Origin: Pyxicephalus adspersus | Taxonomy: Eukaryota > Chordata > Amphibia > Anura > Pyxicephalidae | Length of the DNA: 64,000 nucleotides | Direction: 5' to 3' | NCBI RefSeq assembly: GCF_032062135.1 | Contig: NC_092863.1 | Coordinates: 13,231,960-13,295,959 of the forward strand | Shown here: positions 35,855 through 50,800 of the stretch, piece by piece | Position numbering within the stretch: position 1 is the stretch's first letter | How the letters are laid out: each line of letters opens with the position of its first letter | Made by a program: the position numbers and the translations under genes | The notes under the pieces: generated by a model | Database searches by the model: none | What the model saw: the letters and a program-made list of their open reading frames with translations, nothing else | What the model was told of the DNA's origin: nothing

Positions 35855-38800
35855 GTAAGCCCACCAGTGACTCACAAATAACCTCAGCTATAGTGACAGC
35901 GTGTCTGGGAAATGTTTATGTTTCAGCTGTTCTCTGAATTTAAAATCTATTGTTGCCTACAACCCATTACAATTTTTCACAATGCTAGGAAAAGATTGTT
36001 ATTTCTAAACTGACAAGTAATGGAATTGAATAAGCCAGTGGATGTGTCAGATAGGTCTGTACTGACAAATGCTAGAATCCAAATCCAACCTTGGAGAAGT
36101 TGAGGAAGACTCCCAGGTTAAAGGTAGAAATAAGTGCTATAATAAATAAGTGCTATAAGGACAAAATCTTTGAGAGTAGCCAAAAGCAGCATGACCACAT
36201 TTCAAGACAAACCTGACTACAGTTATTTGATCTTTTTACAACCAGGGTTTCTCCAAATGTTGCTAGAGGTTCCTAGGGCAATCAGCAATTTCTGATTCTA
36301 AGAAAACTAACCATAAATGATAATCTGTAATGATGTGATTCTTCTCGCTGATCATCAAGCTAATGTACTGTGAGCTGTAGATATAGTAACCAGGGGTTCC
36401 CGGACGCCACAAATTGAATTTAATAGTTCTTCCATGTTGGGCTAAATATAGCAGATCAAAGCTGGGATACTTACACATCTGAAGATTTGAGTCTTTGACC
36501 TGAAACTTCTGTAAAGTCAGATATCATTACTGTTTTTACATGTTGAGGTAAGTGACTCAATTTATGGAAGCTAGAGGGCAAACATGACAGCCAACTAATT
36601 AAAGTTTGCAGAATGGGAAGTAGCATTTTCAGACTTGATGTCTTCTTTTCGTGTGTCCTTGCTCCAGAAACATTTATTTTAAAGTGTCTCACCACACAAT
36701 CCTTTATAAAAGGCCAGCCCTGTAAAAGTAACCAAAGGATACTTGCTTTTCTAGAGCCCCCAGTGCTCTTGGGCCACTAATTTTTTAATTTACAGACCAC
36801 CTCCAAATTCATAAGTGACATGGTCACTCCAAACGCCTTCACTTTTATTCCCACCTGGTTGAGTTCATTGCTAAAGATGGTATCTACTTAAGGTGGAGGT
36901 GGGCTTTCCAGTACCGTTTGTTTCAGTCATCGGAAGGAACACATTGGAATGGTACACAGTAGGGGTAGGATGTGGCTCTAATTTTTTTTTTTCTATTTTT
37001 TTTTTTTTTTGTAAAAGCTGTGTGGCTCTGGAATGGGCCACATGAAGAACAGCTTGGTATTCAAGCTAAAGGTTTGTATTTAGGTTAGCAGCTGCTACTT
37101 GTCGGTGGACAAAACTATCAAAAGACAATATTAAAAAATATTATAAAAAGAATATTAGACTTCTTCTTACACACTTGTCTTTCAACACGTCATAGTGCAA
37201 TGCAAATGATCTTCCATATTAGAACCTATTGTCTGCATTGGGTAAGACCAGGCATACATAGAGGCAGGTATCTTATTCAGCTTAAGACAAAATGATATCT
37301 ACCTCTTTCTTTATTAATTGGCATGAGCTGACTGCCTTCAAGCACTCCCGTCATTTAGCTCTAGACAGGAATGTTTAGCTTGGCCGAGGATTCTTGCTTG
37401 GGCAGCGGAAGGAGAAAGAGAGGCGACACTGGCAGATAGTTGGCTGGCAGTCATGTACTGGCCTCATGGATACTTTTGTGGCTTAACAAGTCACTGCCAT
37501 CTCAAGCAACTAACTATGGAAAAACAGTTAGGAAAATATGACCACAACATGACCATTCTGTATGTTTTTTCTCAAACCTGTGCTCACTGTCCTCCACCAT
37601 GTATTTACTGCTAGTAAGCGCATATGCACAAATTGTGTGTTTTTGGTATCTGCACAAGTTGTGTCTCAGAAGTAAAGTTAATCTTCACTTGTAGATTTTC
37701 TCCTTCAAAAAAAGACCGGACCGTGAGACTTGAGATTTGGGAAACACTGATTCTGATTCACTGACAGATTTGGGAAACACTGATTCTTTAAAACGTCATG
37801 AAGTACACATACATTTCTTGCTCCACAACACTGTATATATTTGCATTACATGAAGTGAATTGTACTTCTGTATAAACAGTCTTACAAAACCTTGTAATTG
37901 AGCAAGGGTACTAGGCTGTATCCCCAGATCATTTAGTTCTAAGTTACACATAAAGCAATTTGTATTTTAGCTTATATGCAAATGTAATATTTCCCGTTCA
38001 ACAGGCCACATACTTCTGGAAAGCAGAGATATTTCTTTAATTAATATTATAGTGATACCAGTCTCCTCTAAATGGGAGAATGGCAATTTAGTTATACACA
38101 CACCACAAAAACAAAAAAAAAATGTTGAAGTTAATGAACCAATATCCTTTATCTGGATAAACTTTGACAGTAAGCATCTATGTTTCCTGTACTCTGCTTT
38201 GTGATGTGTCAGAGAATTACCAAAATAACTTGTAAATACAGAGGAAATTGAAACATTGCCTAGGGTGCAGTTACATTTCAGTATAAAAAAGGAAAGTGAA
38301 TCATAAAACAAGAACACAATTTTTTCAGTTTCTGGAGGGAACCGTATGCATTTCTTCTCTGCGGTTACATTTTTTTTTTTTATTCCATTATTGAGGTTAC
38401 ACATACTAAATTTGTGTTTATATCCGCAAAGACATCATTGTAAGGATTGGTTCAAGCCCATCCATTTTCTACTTTGTTCTCACTATGGAAAGTGCATCAC
38501 ACTACAATTCACTGTCACTAGCCACCAGTGAACCTGCTCATTACATTGATGAGCAGCACAGAAAAACAGACAGCATTGCATACAAAGGCATTGCAACACA
38601 ACACAGTGGGAGCAGCAGACATTGCTTTCTATGCAATGTCTGGTGTCCTTGCGTTGCAAACATTATGTCAAGCGCACTTTTGAAACTGCGTTGCACTGCC
38701 TTTCATCGGAAAGAGGCCTTAATGCTTTTTTTTCTGCCCACCTTCACCTAAAAATTAGATATATCAGTATTGGTGAGTTGATTCAACTCTTGAGGACTGT

Positions 38801-41800
38801 AGTTGTTCTTTGACCCCTTCCCACATATCTGTTATGATTAGCTCACTCTATCAGTTGAACCCCCAAACAATTTGGCTTTCATGTATTATGCCTAATTCAA
38901 GTCCAAGAACTTGCTGCAAAGGTAAACGCACCTCAGAGTTCAAATTCACTGTCCCTGATCTTTTGCGCACTGAATTCCCCAGCCTACTTAACCACTCTAC
39001 ATGTTACAAGGTTAAGGTAACATGCCTTCAATTAGCTCAGGCCATAGACCATAACTCCTAACTTCAGAAATTGAAATTCCTAAACACCCAAATATGTAGA
39101 CAAAGGCAAATGGTCAACATGGCTCAAACAAGTATTTCTCTTTAGTATCAGTGGGGGACTCAAATATCTGCCGGTCAGAGGTCTGCCCTTTTACTGGCAC
39201 TGTAAAATGGCAGAATGGCATCCAGCGCCAGGCATGAGGTGGAAGCATGGGATTTAGTTCAAATTCCAGGACATATATATGAAGAAGTAAACAGCTGGGT
39301 TGCATATGCAATTTTAGATGCAATTTTCTTGGAAGGCCCTCTTTAGCACGGTTGTTGTTGGGTCTTTCTTTATTTAAAGAATAGTTACTGTATGATCTGT
39401 TGAACCATAAAGAAACATACTGCAGCACGCCTGGAGGGAGGCTGCGTACAGTAAACGCTTATGTGCATCAGCCCTGCATTCTTACTGCATTTATGGTACA
39501 CTGAGCAGACTATGTATCCCGCCGCTGTTAGAGACTGCATGTCACATATGTCTGATTGCACACAGAAACCTGTGAGCTGCCGTTGTAGGCCTAAGAAAAC
39601 TCAAAAATGACAGCTAGTAGTATTTTTCCACATCAATGGATGGGAATATTTAGTCACCATACCTCTATTTTTAAACATTTCATTTTGACAAGCTCCAGTT
39701 TGTGGCATTAAATATTATCCAATCCATGAGTAATATTAAAGCCCTTTTTAGAGGTATACATGATTGGCCTTTTCTGTAGAACAATACCAATTTTAATGCA
39801 TGTATTTTTCCTAACTTTCTTACTTCTCGTCAAGAACTGAATTCACATTTAGGCAGAAGTAGTAGTATAGAGTGTGATTATAAGCTGTTGTGACATACAT
39901 TCTGTACGGCGCTGATATGCATTCCCAACGTGTCTGTCAAGACAAATGTTTAAACAGATAAAGAAAGCAATTAGGCTTTAAATGCATACAATATATCCAG
40001 CTGTACAAGAAGTGGGACAAGCAACAAAAACAAACAACCCTGAAAAAATGAAAACAAGCTGATTTTCCTGAGTTGCAAGCTAACGAGCTGTAATCAGCAG
40101 AACCAGTGGCGATTAAATACTAATTGAACGGGAGAGAGAGCGGTGCTGTTGGAGTAGTGATAGGACTGTGATGGAGACTGACTGTCTTTGGGGCCAGATT
40201 ATGGATGTCTGTAAACAACGGTGCTGCTAATAAAAGATTAATAAAATAGCTTCACAAACTCTAGAACATCTCCTAAATCTTGGTAAAGTTAAAGAGCCAA
40301 GACATCATAATACTTTTTCCTTTTTTAGTTTAGATTGTCTAGGCGTGTCTTGGATCATAGCCATGATAGGCTCCTTTTCAAAATAAGGGCTTAACAGTAC
40401 TCTGAGGCCTAAACTATATTTATGATTTTACGTAACTTAATGTGGCTACTAAAATCAGCAGTTAAATTGCTAATCGATTAGACGAATTGCTTACAATAAT
40501 GTGTCCGCTACAAAGCAGCATTTTTAGGAGACTTTCCTTCAGAGAAACATGGAGGCTGCCATTGCTGACTTCCCATTCTGCAATTTCTAGTCATTGTCTG
40601 TCATCCCCAACCCTGACCTCCAAATGTACAGTCTTTCTTTAATTGTATACCTGAAAACCAAAAACCTCAATTCTAGGTCCATGTGAAAAGCAATGAATCT
40701 ATGTATAAAGCGGTAAACATTTATTGGAACATCCTCTGTTGGAGATCCATGTGTTTTAATGGCAATAAATGATTCCCCACCAGAGAATCTAATATCAGAT
40801 TCACTGCTTTTTATATAGAGGACAACGGACACCTTTTTTTTTGTAGATCTGGGTAACAGATAAACTTCTCTTTGATAAATAATTTGTTTTTGTTTGTGCT
40901 CCATTGAAGAAATTTGACATAAAGTGAGGAAAAAAATCCCCAAAATGCTTTTTTCAAAAATGTTGGGAGTGGAGTAAACATGATCTCTACATAGAATATT
41001 AAGTTAATAAAGTCTAATTGCATTGCCTCTCTAGTCTAAGCCTTGTGTCTGGTGGTACACTATGGGCTACAGGACATTTTTTGTATGTTTTTGTTTATTT
41101 TAATTATATACTGCTTTGCTGGGAATAGCCTGTGCAAAGGGTAGATTCCCTAGCTCACAAATCCTTGTTGATTCTCTGTAAAGAAAGTCTAAATATGAGC
41201 AGGCAGTGCTGGGCTTTATTAGAAAGTCAAGCAGTTGTCCCTCCTTAGTAGAAAACTTAGCAGCATGGAAACACACCATAAATTTGCGTTGGTAAATATT
41301 TAGTATAGTAACCAAAAATGTGTAAATAAAATATAAATATATATATTTATATATATTTGTAAACTTAAAAATATTTTTATTTTCTTTTAAAAAGAAAGCT
41401 GTAACACTACAAAGTGCTTCAGGCTTAACAATACCAGCTTTCTTGTATGTGTGTGTGTGTGTGTGTGTGTGTCAGGGAATATGCAGTACAATTCAGCATG
41501 AGTGTTTTCAAATGTCTATGCAAATTACCATCTTTGACAGCTTCTCCTGTGGCCATACTTCTCCTTCCCAGAATCACGCTGTCAAACAGGAAATAAGGGC
41601 ACTTTCCTTTTGCAAATCCTTTACCGCTTTTTCTGTTGAATAAACTGTAAACCAAGGAGATTAGAAAAATCAATAATCGGCTTTCATTGTGATTTAGAAC
41701 ACCAAAAGGTTTAGTTATCTGAAATATTTTCCAAAGATAAACTACAATATAAATAATAGCACACAGCATTAAAGTTGTTGTTTTTGTGTGTGATATATAT

Positions 41801-44800
41801 ATATATATATTGACACAAGAAAGTAACAACATCTACAACCCTATGTAGATAGGAGTATCTTCAAAAACAACTACAAACAATTATGCATTGAGCATTGTTG
41901 AGAAAACGTGCAGTGAAGTTGGGAAGCACTTTAGGTAAAAGATGTACTTTTATGTTGAAAATGATTAAGGCCCCAGTGGGTAACTAAATAAGGCAAAATG
42001 TTTTTTCAGAATTTGGAATTTTCTGTAAAGTCTGTGCCATTAAACAAAGAAAATACAGACAAACCAGCAATTTACAGAAAGCATTCACTTTAGTATCTGC
42101 CCCAAATAAACTCTGACCTATTCAAATTAGTCCCTGCGGAGATTAGTCTTATGCCCCTACCATATTCTAACAAAACTAATTTGTTTGGATACCAGTTGGG
42201 CTACTACCAGTATGACTTGGCTATGCTGTTTTCAAATAAAGAAATATTATAACTTTTATTGACTGCACTTTTATTTACCACACTTGTGTGAAATGCATCA
42301 GGGGTTCATATTTTCACCATTTTTTAATATATAAAAGAGCTATTTAGTGAGTGCAGCTTTCTTCTGTATGACATATAAGAAGATATTTGACTATGAACAG
42401 CTTGTGCCTACTGATGTGTACTCAAATGTTTGCATAGCCAGTTCTGTAGTGTGTGTGTGTGTGTGTGTGTGTGTGTCTGTATTACTATCGGCTGCAGAAG
42501 TTGACAATGAGTTGCATTGAGATACAATTACAGATGTTACAGTGTACCTGAACACTTTAAAAGTTTGCATTTCACAGCCCATTAATGTTACTTCCTTGTT
42601 TTCTGACTTCTTAAGATTACTGCCTCCCTAGAAGAACAGGCGTTCAATGAGGTATGGGGACATAAAGCCAAGGAACTTTTCACCGAAACATATAAAAACT
42701 TTACAGATGAACAGCTCAAGAAAATCATTAATTCTATTTGGACCTTGGGTGCTTCTAACCTGAACCTTACAGCTCGTACAGAGGTGAGAACTTATTTACA
42801 TCTACTGAACCCAGCTGTACTACTTTCTATTTGTCTCTCTTACACCCTTTAAATGAACATTTCTTGTATTATGGCTGCTAAAAGATGTTTTTTTTTTTTT
42901 TCTTTTAATGCAAAATCATTTACATTTTTATTTAGGTACAGGCACATTACATAATCTTGCATTCCTTATATTTCCTGTAGTTCTATCGTTTATGTTACTG
43001 GGACAAGAATGCTCTGATAGTCATAAAAAAACAATTCGGAAAAAGACCAAATTTTGAGCATAGAGTTAGTTTTAAAACAAATTTATTGACCAGCGCCCAG
43101 TGGTGAATACATATCATGTTTACAATCTTCAATATGCCTCTACTGTATCCAACAATGCCCAAATATTTTTCTAAGCAGCTTTTGGGTTTTCAGGAGATAC
43201 CATATTTCATAACCCATTGCAGGCATTTTGGCACCCAATTGAAATGTACTTGAAATGCATTGTAGGATTTAGCAGGGTAGGGCATATGCTATCGCAAGAT
43301 TTGTTTTTCTGGGATGAAAATAGTCTTATTGGAAAGCTTTGGGCATTTGGGATCTAATGGGGGCACTTTAAAAGGTTGGAATCATACTCTGCAGGCATGG
43401 GTGGCACATGCCAGCAATAAATAGGGGCAGCTTAAAGTGCCTTGTAAGTACTGGAATACACGCAATGCACAGATTATTATAGAATTTTGTTTTCATTGCC
43501 TGGAAAACATCATTATACTTCTGCTACTTGTCATTTTTATTTTCTTAGGAAAATGCTAAAAGGAAAAAAAACATTTCACAGTTCTGAATTTTAACAAAAA
43601 TACTTAACCCTTTATGAATGACTTAAGAAGTCTAAAACATGTAAATGCTAGGAAATTTGCAAACTTACAATACTGGATTGTAAACAAATCCTCTTATTTT
43701 TTTAGGCCACAAATTAGCCTATATCTAGATCCTAAAGCTTAATTCCAGGAACATGGTAAAAGCAGACAAACCAACAAACAAAAAACATTACAAGCAAATC
43801 AATAGCCCTAAAAGCATGGAGTAAATTGATGACCCAGTCCATGCTCATGTGGGCAAAAATATGAATTCTTTAGCAAGTAAAATTATGTATTACGTTGTCT
43901 GTCTGAAGACCAGCTTTACTAGTTTTATATAGTATATAGCTATATATCTCACAATTAGTTTTCATTAAATAGCAGAATGTTACACATATGGTATAGGGTA
44001 CAGGTACCTACTTTCAACACAGAATCAATGACCTAGTAATTTAATAAGAAAGTATAAATTCCTAGAAAAAAAAGAGTATATAGTGGATTAATAGGTTGTT
44101 CTCAAGGCAGTGTCCATTGTTTGCCTGTTGTATAAAGCACAAGTAGATGTTTAGAGGTAAAGGAAAGCATACATCCTATTTTTTCTTTATGAACTGACAT
44201 AGCCTTGCTACCACTTCTACTGTATCCCTGTTGTATGGAATGTTGTCTGGTCTGACCTTGAACAGGCAGTAAGGAGCCTGCGACGGATGTAGAGAAATGT
44301 CAGGGATTGTTGAAGATGAAAAGCAATTCAAGCATTTAATAGTTCAAACACCAGCAACTGCACACTAGATCCTTGAAAGAAGGGAAAAGATTGCACCCAG
44401 CCAGCATGCACGAAACGCTGAATACACACAGATTCTGTGCTTGCTACATCACTCCAAATTGCCATAAGGCATTAGGGTTGATTTACTAATAGCGTAGAGG
44501 TTGTTTACTTAGCAAGTTCATGTTCACTTGAACTGAAATCTGTGAACATTTGCATTCACTGCGTTATTGTTGCCATTTAGACTTCTGCATGTGTGTAATG
44601 AATCCCATATGAAAAAATTACTACAAAAGTAACAATTTTTTTCTTATTGCTGCTAGTTAATAAGTGAAAGCTTAAAACTGAAATAGAGACCCTCAGTCTG
44701 GGAATAGCAAAGGACTGTGAGTGGCAAAACTCAAATCTTCTACATCAGTGATTATCCAAATCTAGATTCAGGGTCTGTCAAGTATTTGTTGGCATAGAAC

Positions 44801-47800
44801 TGAGGGAATATATGCAAACATTTCCTTTTCACATAATCACAGATAGCTATGCTTTGCACAGAAGTGGGTGTAAAAGGATTGCCTGTCCCTGTAGATATCA
44901 TGCAGATAATGCCTGGAATTATGTTTAAAAATGTAATTTTTTGTAGTACTTATGTTGCCCAAAAAACTAGTAAGAATCATATGAGGTTTGGCTAGCTGGG
45001 CACAGAAAGATACTCTGTTGCCATTGGGAACAGTTGTATTTCTACATAAATATGTCTTACTGTGTTCTTTCACTGTCTTATTTTACTCTATACCAGTGTG
45101 CTCAAATTTTCAAAGGACAGAAATTTGAAAAGATGGAGAATAGTGCATTCTACTGTCTAAGAATGGCTAGTCTCCATTATCCCTTCAGGATGCTTTCTAT
45201 GTAGCTAAATGTATTGTTCCATACCCAGCTGTATTACAAAATCTCAGTAGCAGAAGATGAATTAGTGAAAATAGTAGAATTTTCCTTGAAAATGTTACAG
45301 CTATTACCTTTGTAAAAAAAACTGCCCACTGCACAAAGCAGATGTATAAGGTTTAAATAGTTTGAGTATTTTGTCATTTTAGCTTGATTGTTTTTATCTC
45401 TGTCACGTAGTTCTACTTATTTTTTTAAGATCTAATCTTTAGTTAATAAGCAACAGAAATGACACCACTAAACCATAATGCAATACTTCTCTAATGAGAG
45501 ATTTTTATGTAGAGAGATTAATTTGTGAGGTAGATAACACAGAATTAGTTTATGTAATAGCTGTGTTAAATCAAGGTGAAACTCCACCTCATTTCTGTTG
45601 ACCCAAGTAGGGACCCAGCGAGCCATCATCTAAGCTGACATATCAATATTCTGATGAAAGTGTACTAAACATCATATGAGCCATACCCTCAACACAACCA
45701 AAGTATGCTTTCCTATCTTATGGAAACAACCAGCCAATCCTTAATAGCCATTCAATTTTGCTAAAATTAACAAAACAATGAAAATAGAAGATTATAAAAA
45801 AAAAGAGGCCAAAACATTCCTCATGCTTGGTTTCCCAGAATTTTACTACAGTCAGGCATCCATTTAAAAGTCCATCTGACTCACTTTCAAGTAGATACAG
45901 CATAGATGGGAAGGACAAAATAATTCTCTGTTGTTAAATATATTTCTTACTGTAATTCCTAACTTAAATTACCTAATTAAATGAACCTTTCTAACGCTAA
46001 TGAAGCACAATATATCAACAACACCAACTAGAGTCTGATCTACCCACAAGTCAGGTTTGGTACAAGTGAAGCTGGTCTTTTGAACTCTGTTTTGCCTGTA
46101 ATACTGAAAAGTCAGGTGTCTAACATTTACTATGTTTTCCATTGGACTATATATTGCTTTTACTTGCTTTATGAACATATAAACATTTCACTTTTTTTTC
46201 CAGTTTCTATTTTAAATTCACTTTCTACAACCTCTTTCCCACAGTACAATACTATTCTCAGTGAAATGGACGGAATCTATTCAACAGCCAAAGTTTGTCC
46301 TCCTGGTCAAACCACAGACTGCTGGCCTCTGGAACCAGGTATGTATTGTTTAGGGTTGATCCAAATATCAAGAAGAAGTAACACTGACTTAGTAGCTAGA
46401 AAGTTACGAAGCTACCACCTTTTTAACGCCTCATTATGAAAATGATAGATGTTTGGTTCATATACATGCTTACTGCCTTCTGTACTTTCATGCATAGTGA
46501 AACCAAAGGGTCAACAAAGCAGTCGGGCTAATATGTTTGTCAGCAACAACAGCCCTTGTATTTCTGTAAAAATGTAAATGTATTTATGTAAACTCCAAAA
46601 TCTTTCTTGTCTTAGATCTTACTGAGATCATGGCAACTTCACGCAGCTACAAAAAGCTACTGTATGCATGGGAAGGGTGGCATAATGCTGCTGGAAAGCC
46701 CCTACGGAACAAATATGAACAATTTGTGAAGCTCAGTAATCAGGCATACAGCTTAGATGGTAAGTGATAACTAGCCTTTTTCTATGGCTTGGGTGCCAGT
46801 GGTGGCTTTCTTTTTTTATGATTTTTTTTTTTTTTTTTATTAAATTGTTAGTTTACTTTTTCTCCCTGCCTGTCTTTTTCCTCTTCTCTTTTCCCTTTTA
46901 ACAACAAATTACAAATGGCAAAGCCTTCTCTAGCACCTGGCTGCCCTTTAACAGAGGTGACTCGTTCCCAAGCATCCCCTGCAGTTCTGAACGTGACATC
47001 ACACCCTAAAAAAGCTGCAGGGGTTGCCTGGGAAGGAGTTAAAGCAGATGGAGCTCTGTTGGAAACCAAAGAAACTGTTTCTCTGTGTACTTCATTGCAA
47101 ATATTCCCGCTACAGGTGGTAGTCTTTCTGGTAAGATAACAGAAGCACATTGTACTCTTTATAAAAATTGAGTCTCTGTGATCTGTGTTTCGCATCAAAT
47201 ATATATTGATAAGTTTAAATTGCAATGATGTAAAGCATTATCACCTCCTTGCTCAAACCTATAAAAATGATTACTATGGTCACATATGGACAAATACAAA
47301 CACAGCTTTTATAACTCTTTAGTAATATTTTACCCCCCAATCTTGAATATACTGCTTTTTCTGTTACAATTTATCTTGTCCTTTATGACACTCTCCTTGC
47401 ATTCTGTCCTCGTCACATTCCATTCTTCAACTTGGTAATCGTTTTTCAGAAATACCTGTTTATCATTTATCTGTGTGTACTTTGGTCGATTCCTTATGTG
47501 CTAGCAATGAGATGATGAAGCTTATGTACTCTTGTTGTTATTACTGAATTACTGCCTCACACGAAATTCTTACCTTACTGTTTTAAAACATTTTTTACTA
47601 GATAAACCATAAGCTATACTATCATGATAAAATCATCTTTTTATATAGTAAATAGTGGAAGTTGTTAATTCTTCTACACCACTGAGTAGACATCATGGCT
47701 GGATTTAACTAAAACATTGTAGGGCAATTTATACTAGAAAAAGTCTTGTGAATACTGATAACTTCTAGAAATTCAGGATAGCATTCCTTCCACTGCTAAC

Positions 47801-50800
47801 ATTGCAACATAAATAGGACCTTCATTATAAAAGCTGCACAAAATGGTAAGCAGTTAGGAAATGACTACCAGTATTAGCGGTATTGTCCGTAGCCTGCTCC
47901 CCAAACTGGCTTACCATGTCTTGTTTTACACCGTATTTCTGTATAGAGTGTAACTGGCTGCGCAGAAGAAGGGGCTAACTTTGTAATCTTAGCGTTATGA
48001 CTTGTGGTCATATTACCGGTGGGAAATATTTTATAGAGAGGTGGAAAAATGTCTATTCTCTAGCAGTGAAGGTTTATTCATGTTGAGATTCCACTCTGGC
48101 AAGCTGCACAGTGGCAACATCATCAAATCTCAAACGAAGTTTGGTGATACTAACGGCACTAACAGTGCCTTAGATTATAGCACTTTGCATATATACAACT
48201 ATGAGGCTGTAGGCACAGAAATGCCTACCTTCACGTGCTGGAAAAAGCTTTGCTTAGATGTTCTTCGGCATATCTTCAAATCTTAGATATCTCTTTAAAG
48301 GTAACATACAGTTGATTTGTACACTTTTTATTATGGCCAGGTCTAAAATATATAGCGTGCATTTTTCTTTTGAGCCAATGTGAGCTTATAGCATCTTTAC
48401 TAATGCTTTTTAGGTAACCCATAGCAAATTTGTTGTAAATAGCCTGTTCACAGAACACAGTAAATCAAGGGAACATTTACACATGCAAGTAAATGAGCCA
48501 AAGCATTCCTCTATTGGATAGCTTAGCACAAGGTTTTAGTCAGCCAGATACTAAAAACAAATCTCTAAGTTTACATACTTCTGAACTTTCACATATAATA
48601 TAACTAAAGCACAACCATTGTAGTTTCTATTTTAAGTTCTTAACTGCCATATCCTTCCATGCATCATGGCTCATATCCCGCAGCTTCCTTTTTATTTGTA
48701 TGTCTTTAACATATGTATTTAGAGTTTACACCTTATAAACTTTTATATAAATAAGTTGCTACTACAAGTGCTGGTAACTGGCAGAATAAAGATAAAAGAT
48801 AAGATATTGTTTGGATTAAAACAATAGATTAATACAATATACAGCTGTCCATTTTATAACATATGGCATAAATGTCAGAATTTGTTGTTAGCCGTTTCCC
48901 TCTAGTGGAGTGAATGTGTCATGTTCTTGTAGAAGTAACATGTAATTGGTGTAGAACCTTCCCATGTAAAATTGTGAGAAAACTTGCATGTAGAATAAAA
49001 GTTGTTTGTTCTTTTTTGCTACAGGATTCCCGGACACAGGAGCATACTGGCGCTCTTGGTACACCTCGTCCACCTTTGAGGAAGACCTGGAACATCTTTA
49101 TCAACAACTGGAGCCCCTGTACCTTAATCTTCATGCTTTTGTTCGCAGAAAGCTTTATGAGAGATATGGTGAAAAATACATAAACCTACAAGGCCCAATT
49201 CCTGCACACCTATTAGGTGAGTTTACTGATGCAATGGGCAATTACAATTATTGCAAGTGGATTCTTCTTTTTTTTGGGCCAGTGATAATGTAACACTTGT
49301 GAGGATCATAGAACATGGCACACAAAACGTTGTTAGAAAACAATATAAAAATCTTTTTTTGCCATAAAAGGTCTCTTTATCGACCAAAATACTACTGGCA
49401 TTTTTTTCTGCTATGTACATTTCTGCTTCTAGGCTTCCCGAATTTATGAAAAACATTGTATAAGCCAATATAAAATGCTGTTTTATCCTGACTTCCTATG
49501 TTTCTCATGTGCTGACTAACTGGTGTTGATTTGTACAGGTAACATGTGGTCCCAACAGTGGAACAATATCTATGACATGATGATTCCCTTCCCTGACAAG
49601 ACCAATGTGGACGTGACTAACACCATGAGGGAAAAGGTAAATTAGTCAAGGAGTGGTTATTTAAGGATACTTTTTAGGATTTATTATTATTAATATTTAT
49701 ATAGCACCAACATATTACACAGCACTTTGCAAAGTCCATATTCCTGTTACTAGCTGTCCCTCAAGGAGGCCCACAATCTAATGTCCTTACCATAATCATA
49801 CGTATTTAACACAATCTAGGGTCAATTTGGAGGAAGCAAAATAAATGCATGTTTTTGGAATGTGGGAGGAAACGGGAGTACCCCGGAGGAAATCTACACA
49901 AACATAGGAAAAACATGCAAACTCCATGCAGATAGTGTCCTGGCCGAAATTCTAATCTGGGATCTAGCACTGAAATTTTAACCTGGGATCTAGCACTGCA
50001 AAGGCCAAAGTGCTACCCACGGAGCCACTGTGGTGCGCATAGAATTCCAGCAAAGCTGAACTATATGAAATACAAACTCTTTGGTATACAATACAGTTCA
50101 TGTTCATATAGTTCTGGGCTGTGAGTTTTGTGATTGCTGCACCTTTGCCTCAATTGCACCATCCCCTGATTTTAGTTTTGTCTATTTTTTAGGCAGCTCT
50201 GTGGCTGCAGTGTTCTAACTGGAAAAAAATTAAGCATCATAATGGCCAGTGCATGAGCATTCATACCACTGATTCAGTATTTTGGCAGATGACACAGACA
50301 AGCGCTAAAGCTAAAACCAAATGCTCAAGGAAGACCTTTTTATGCTTATATTGTTCTCTACTGTTTATACTGCTCTAGACAGATGTTCCTCTTTTGAGTT
50401 TGCTTAAAAATCCTATTTTTATTGAATGTATATATGTTCTACTAGATAAATCATTGAGAGGCTGTTGCCATACCCCTTGTAGAAATATATCGGCGATGCA
50501 TTCCACAGAACAAACCAAAGAGTTGGGGGTCACAATAATAAACCCAGCAAAGGATCAAACCTTGCTTTCCCTCTATTTTTTTAAAGATCTTATTTTGTTA
50601 CACAGTGTTATTACTTATTTTTATTTTGTTTATGTATTATCATTTAGTATAAAGTGACTTGATTTTTCACACATTCTTTTAGGGCTGGAATGCCACTCAC
50701 ATGTTCAGGGTCTCAGAGGAATTCTTTACCTCTCTGGGTCTATTGGAGATGCCACCTGAATTCTGGCAGAAGTCTATGCTGGAGAAGCCCGCAGATGGTC

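Larger units (their letters stand above)
35855..42615 (+). other. ace: ace intron 1 (6.76 kb)
   Basis: Contains a frog-type repeat fragment (36241-36310), a T-rich tract near 36982-37011, a short duplication of about 20 bases (37734 and 37769), a TG microsatellite (41445-41472), a TA microsatellite (41792-41810) and a second TG run (42449-42476). No coding exon is evident. It is the largest intron and the usual place to look for enhancers, but I cannot identify any site. Confidence 0.7.

Noticed and set aside
46080..46439. 119-residue frame covering ace exon 3 as one exon
   Set aside because: Only 46245-46338 is homologous to ACE. The flanks carry a proper acceptor and donor and translate to unrelated sequence.
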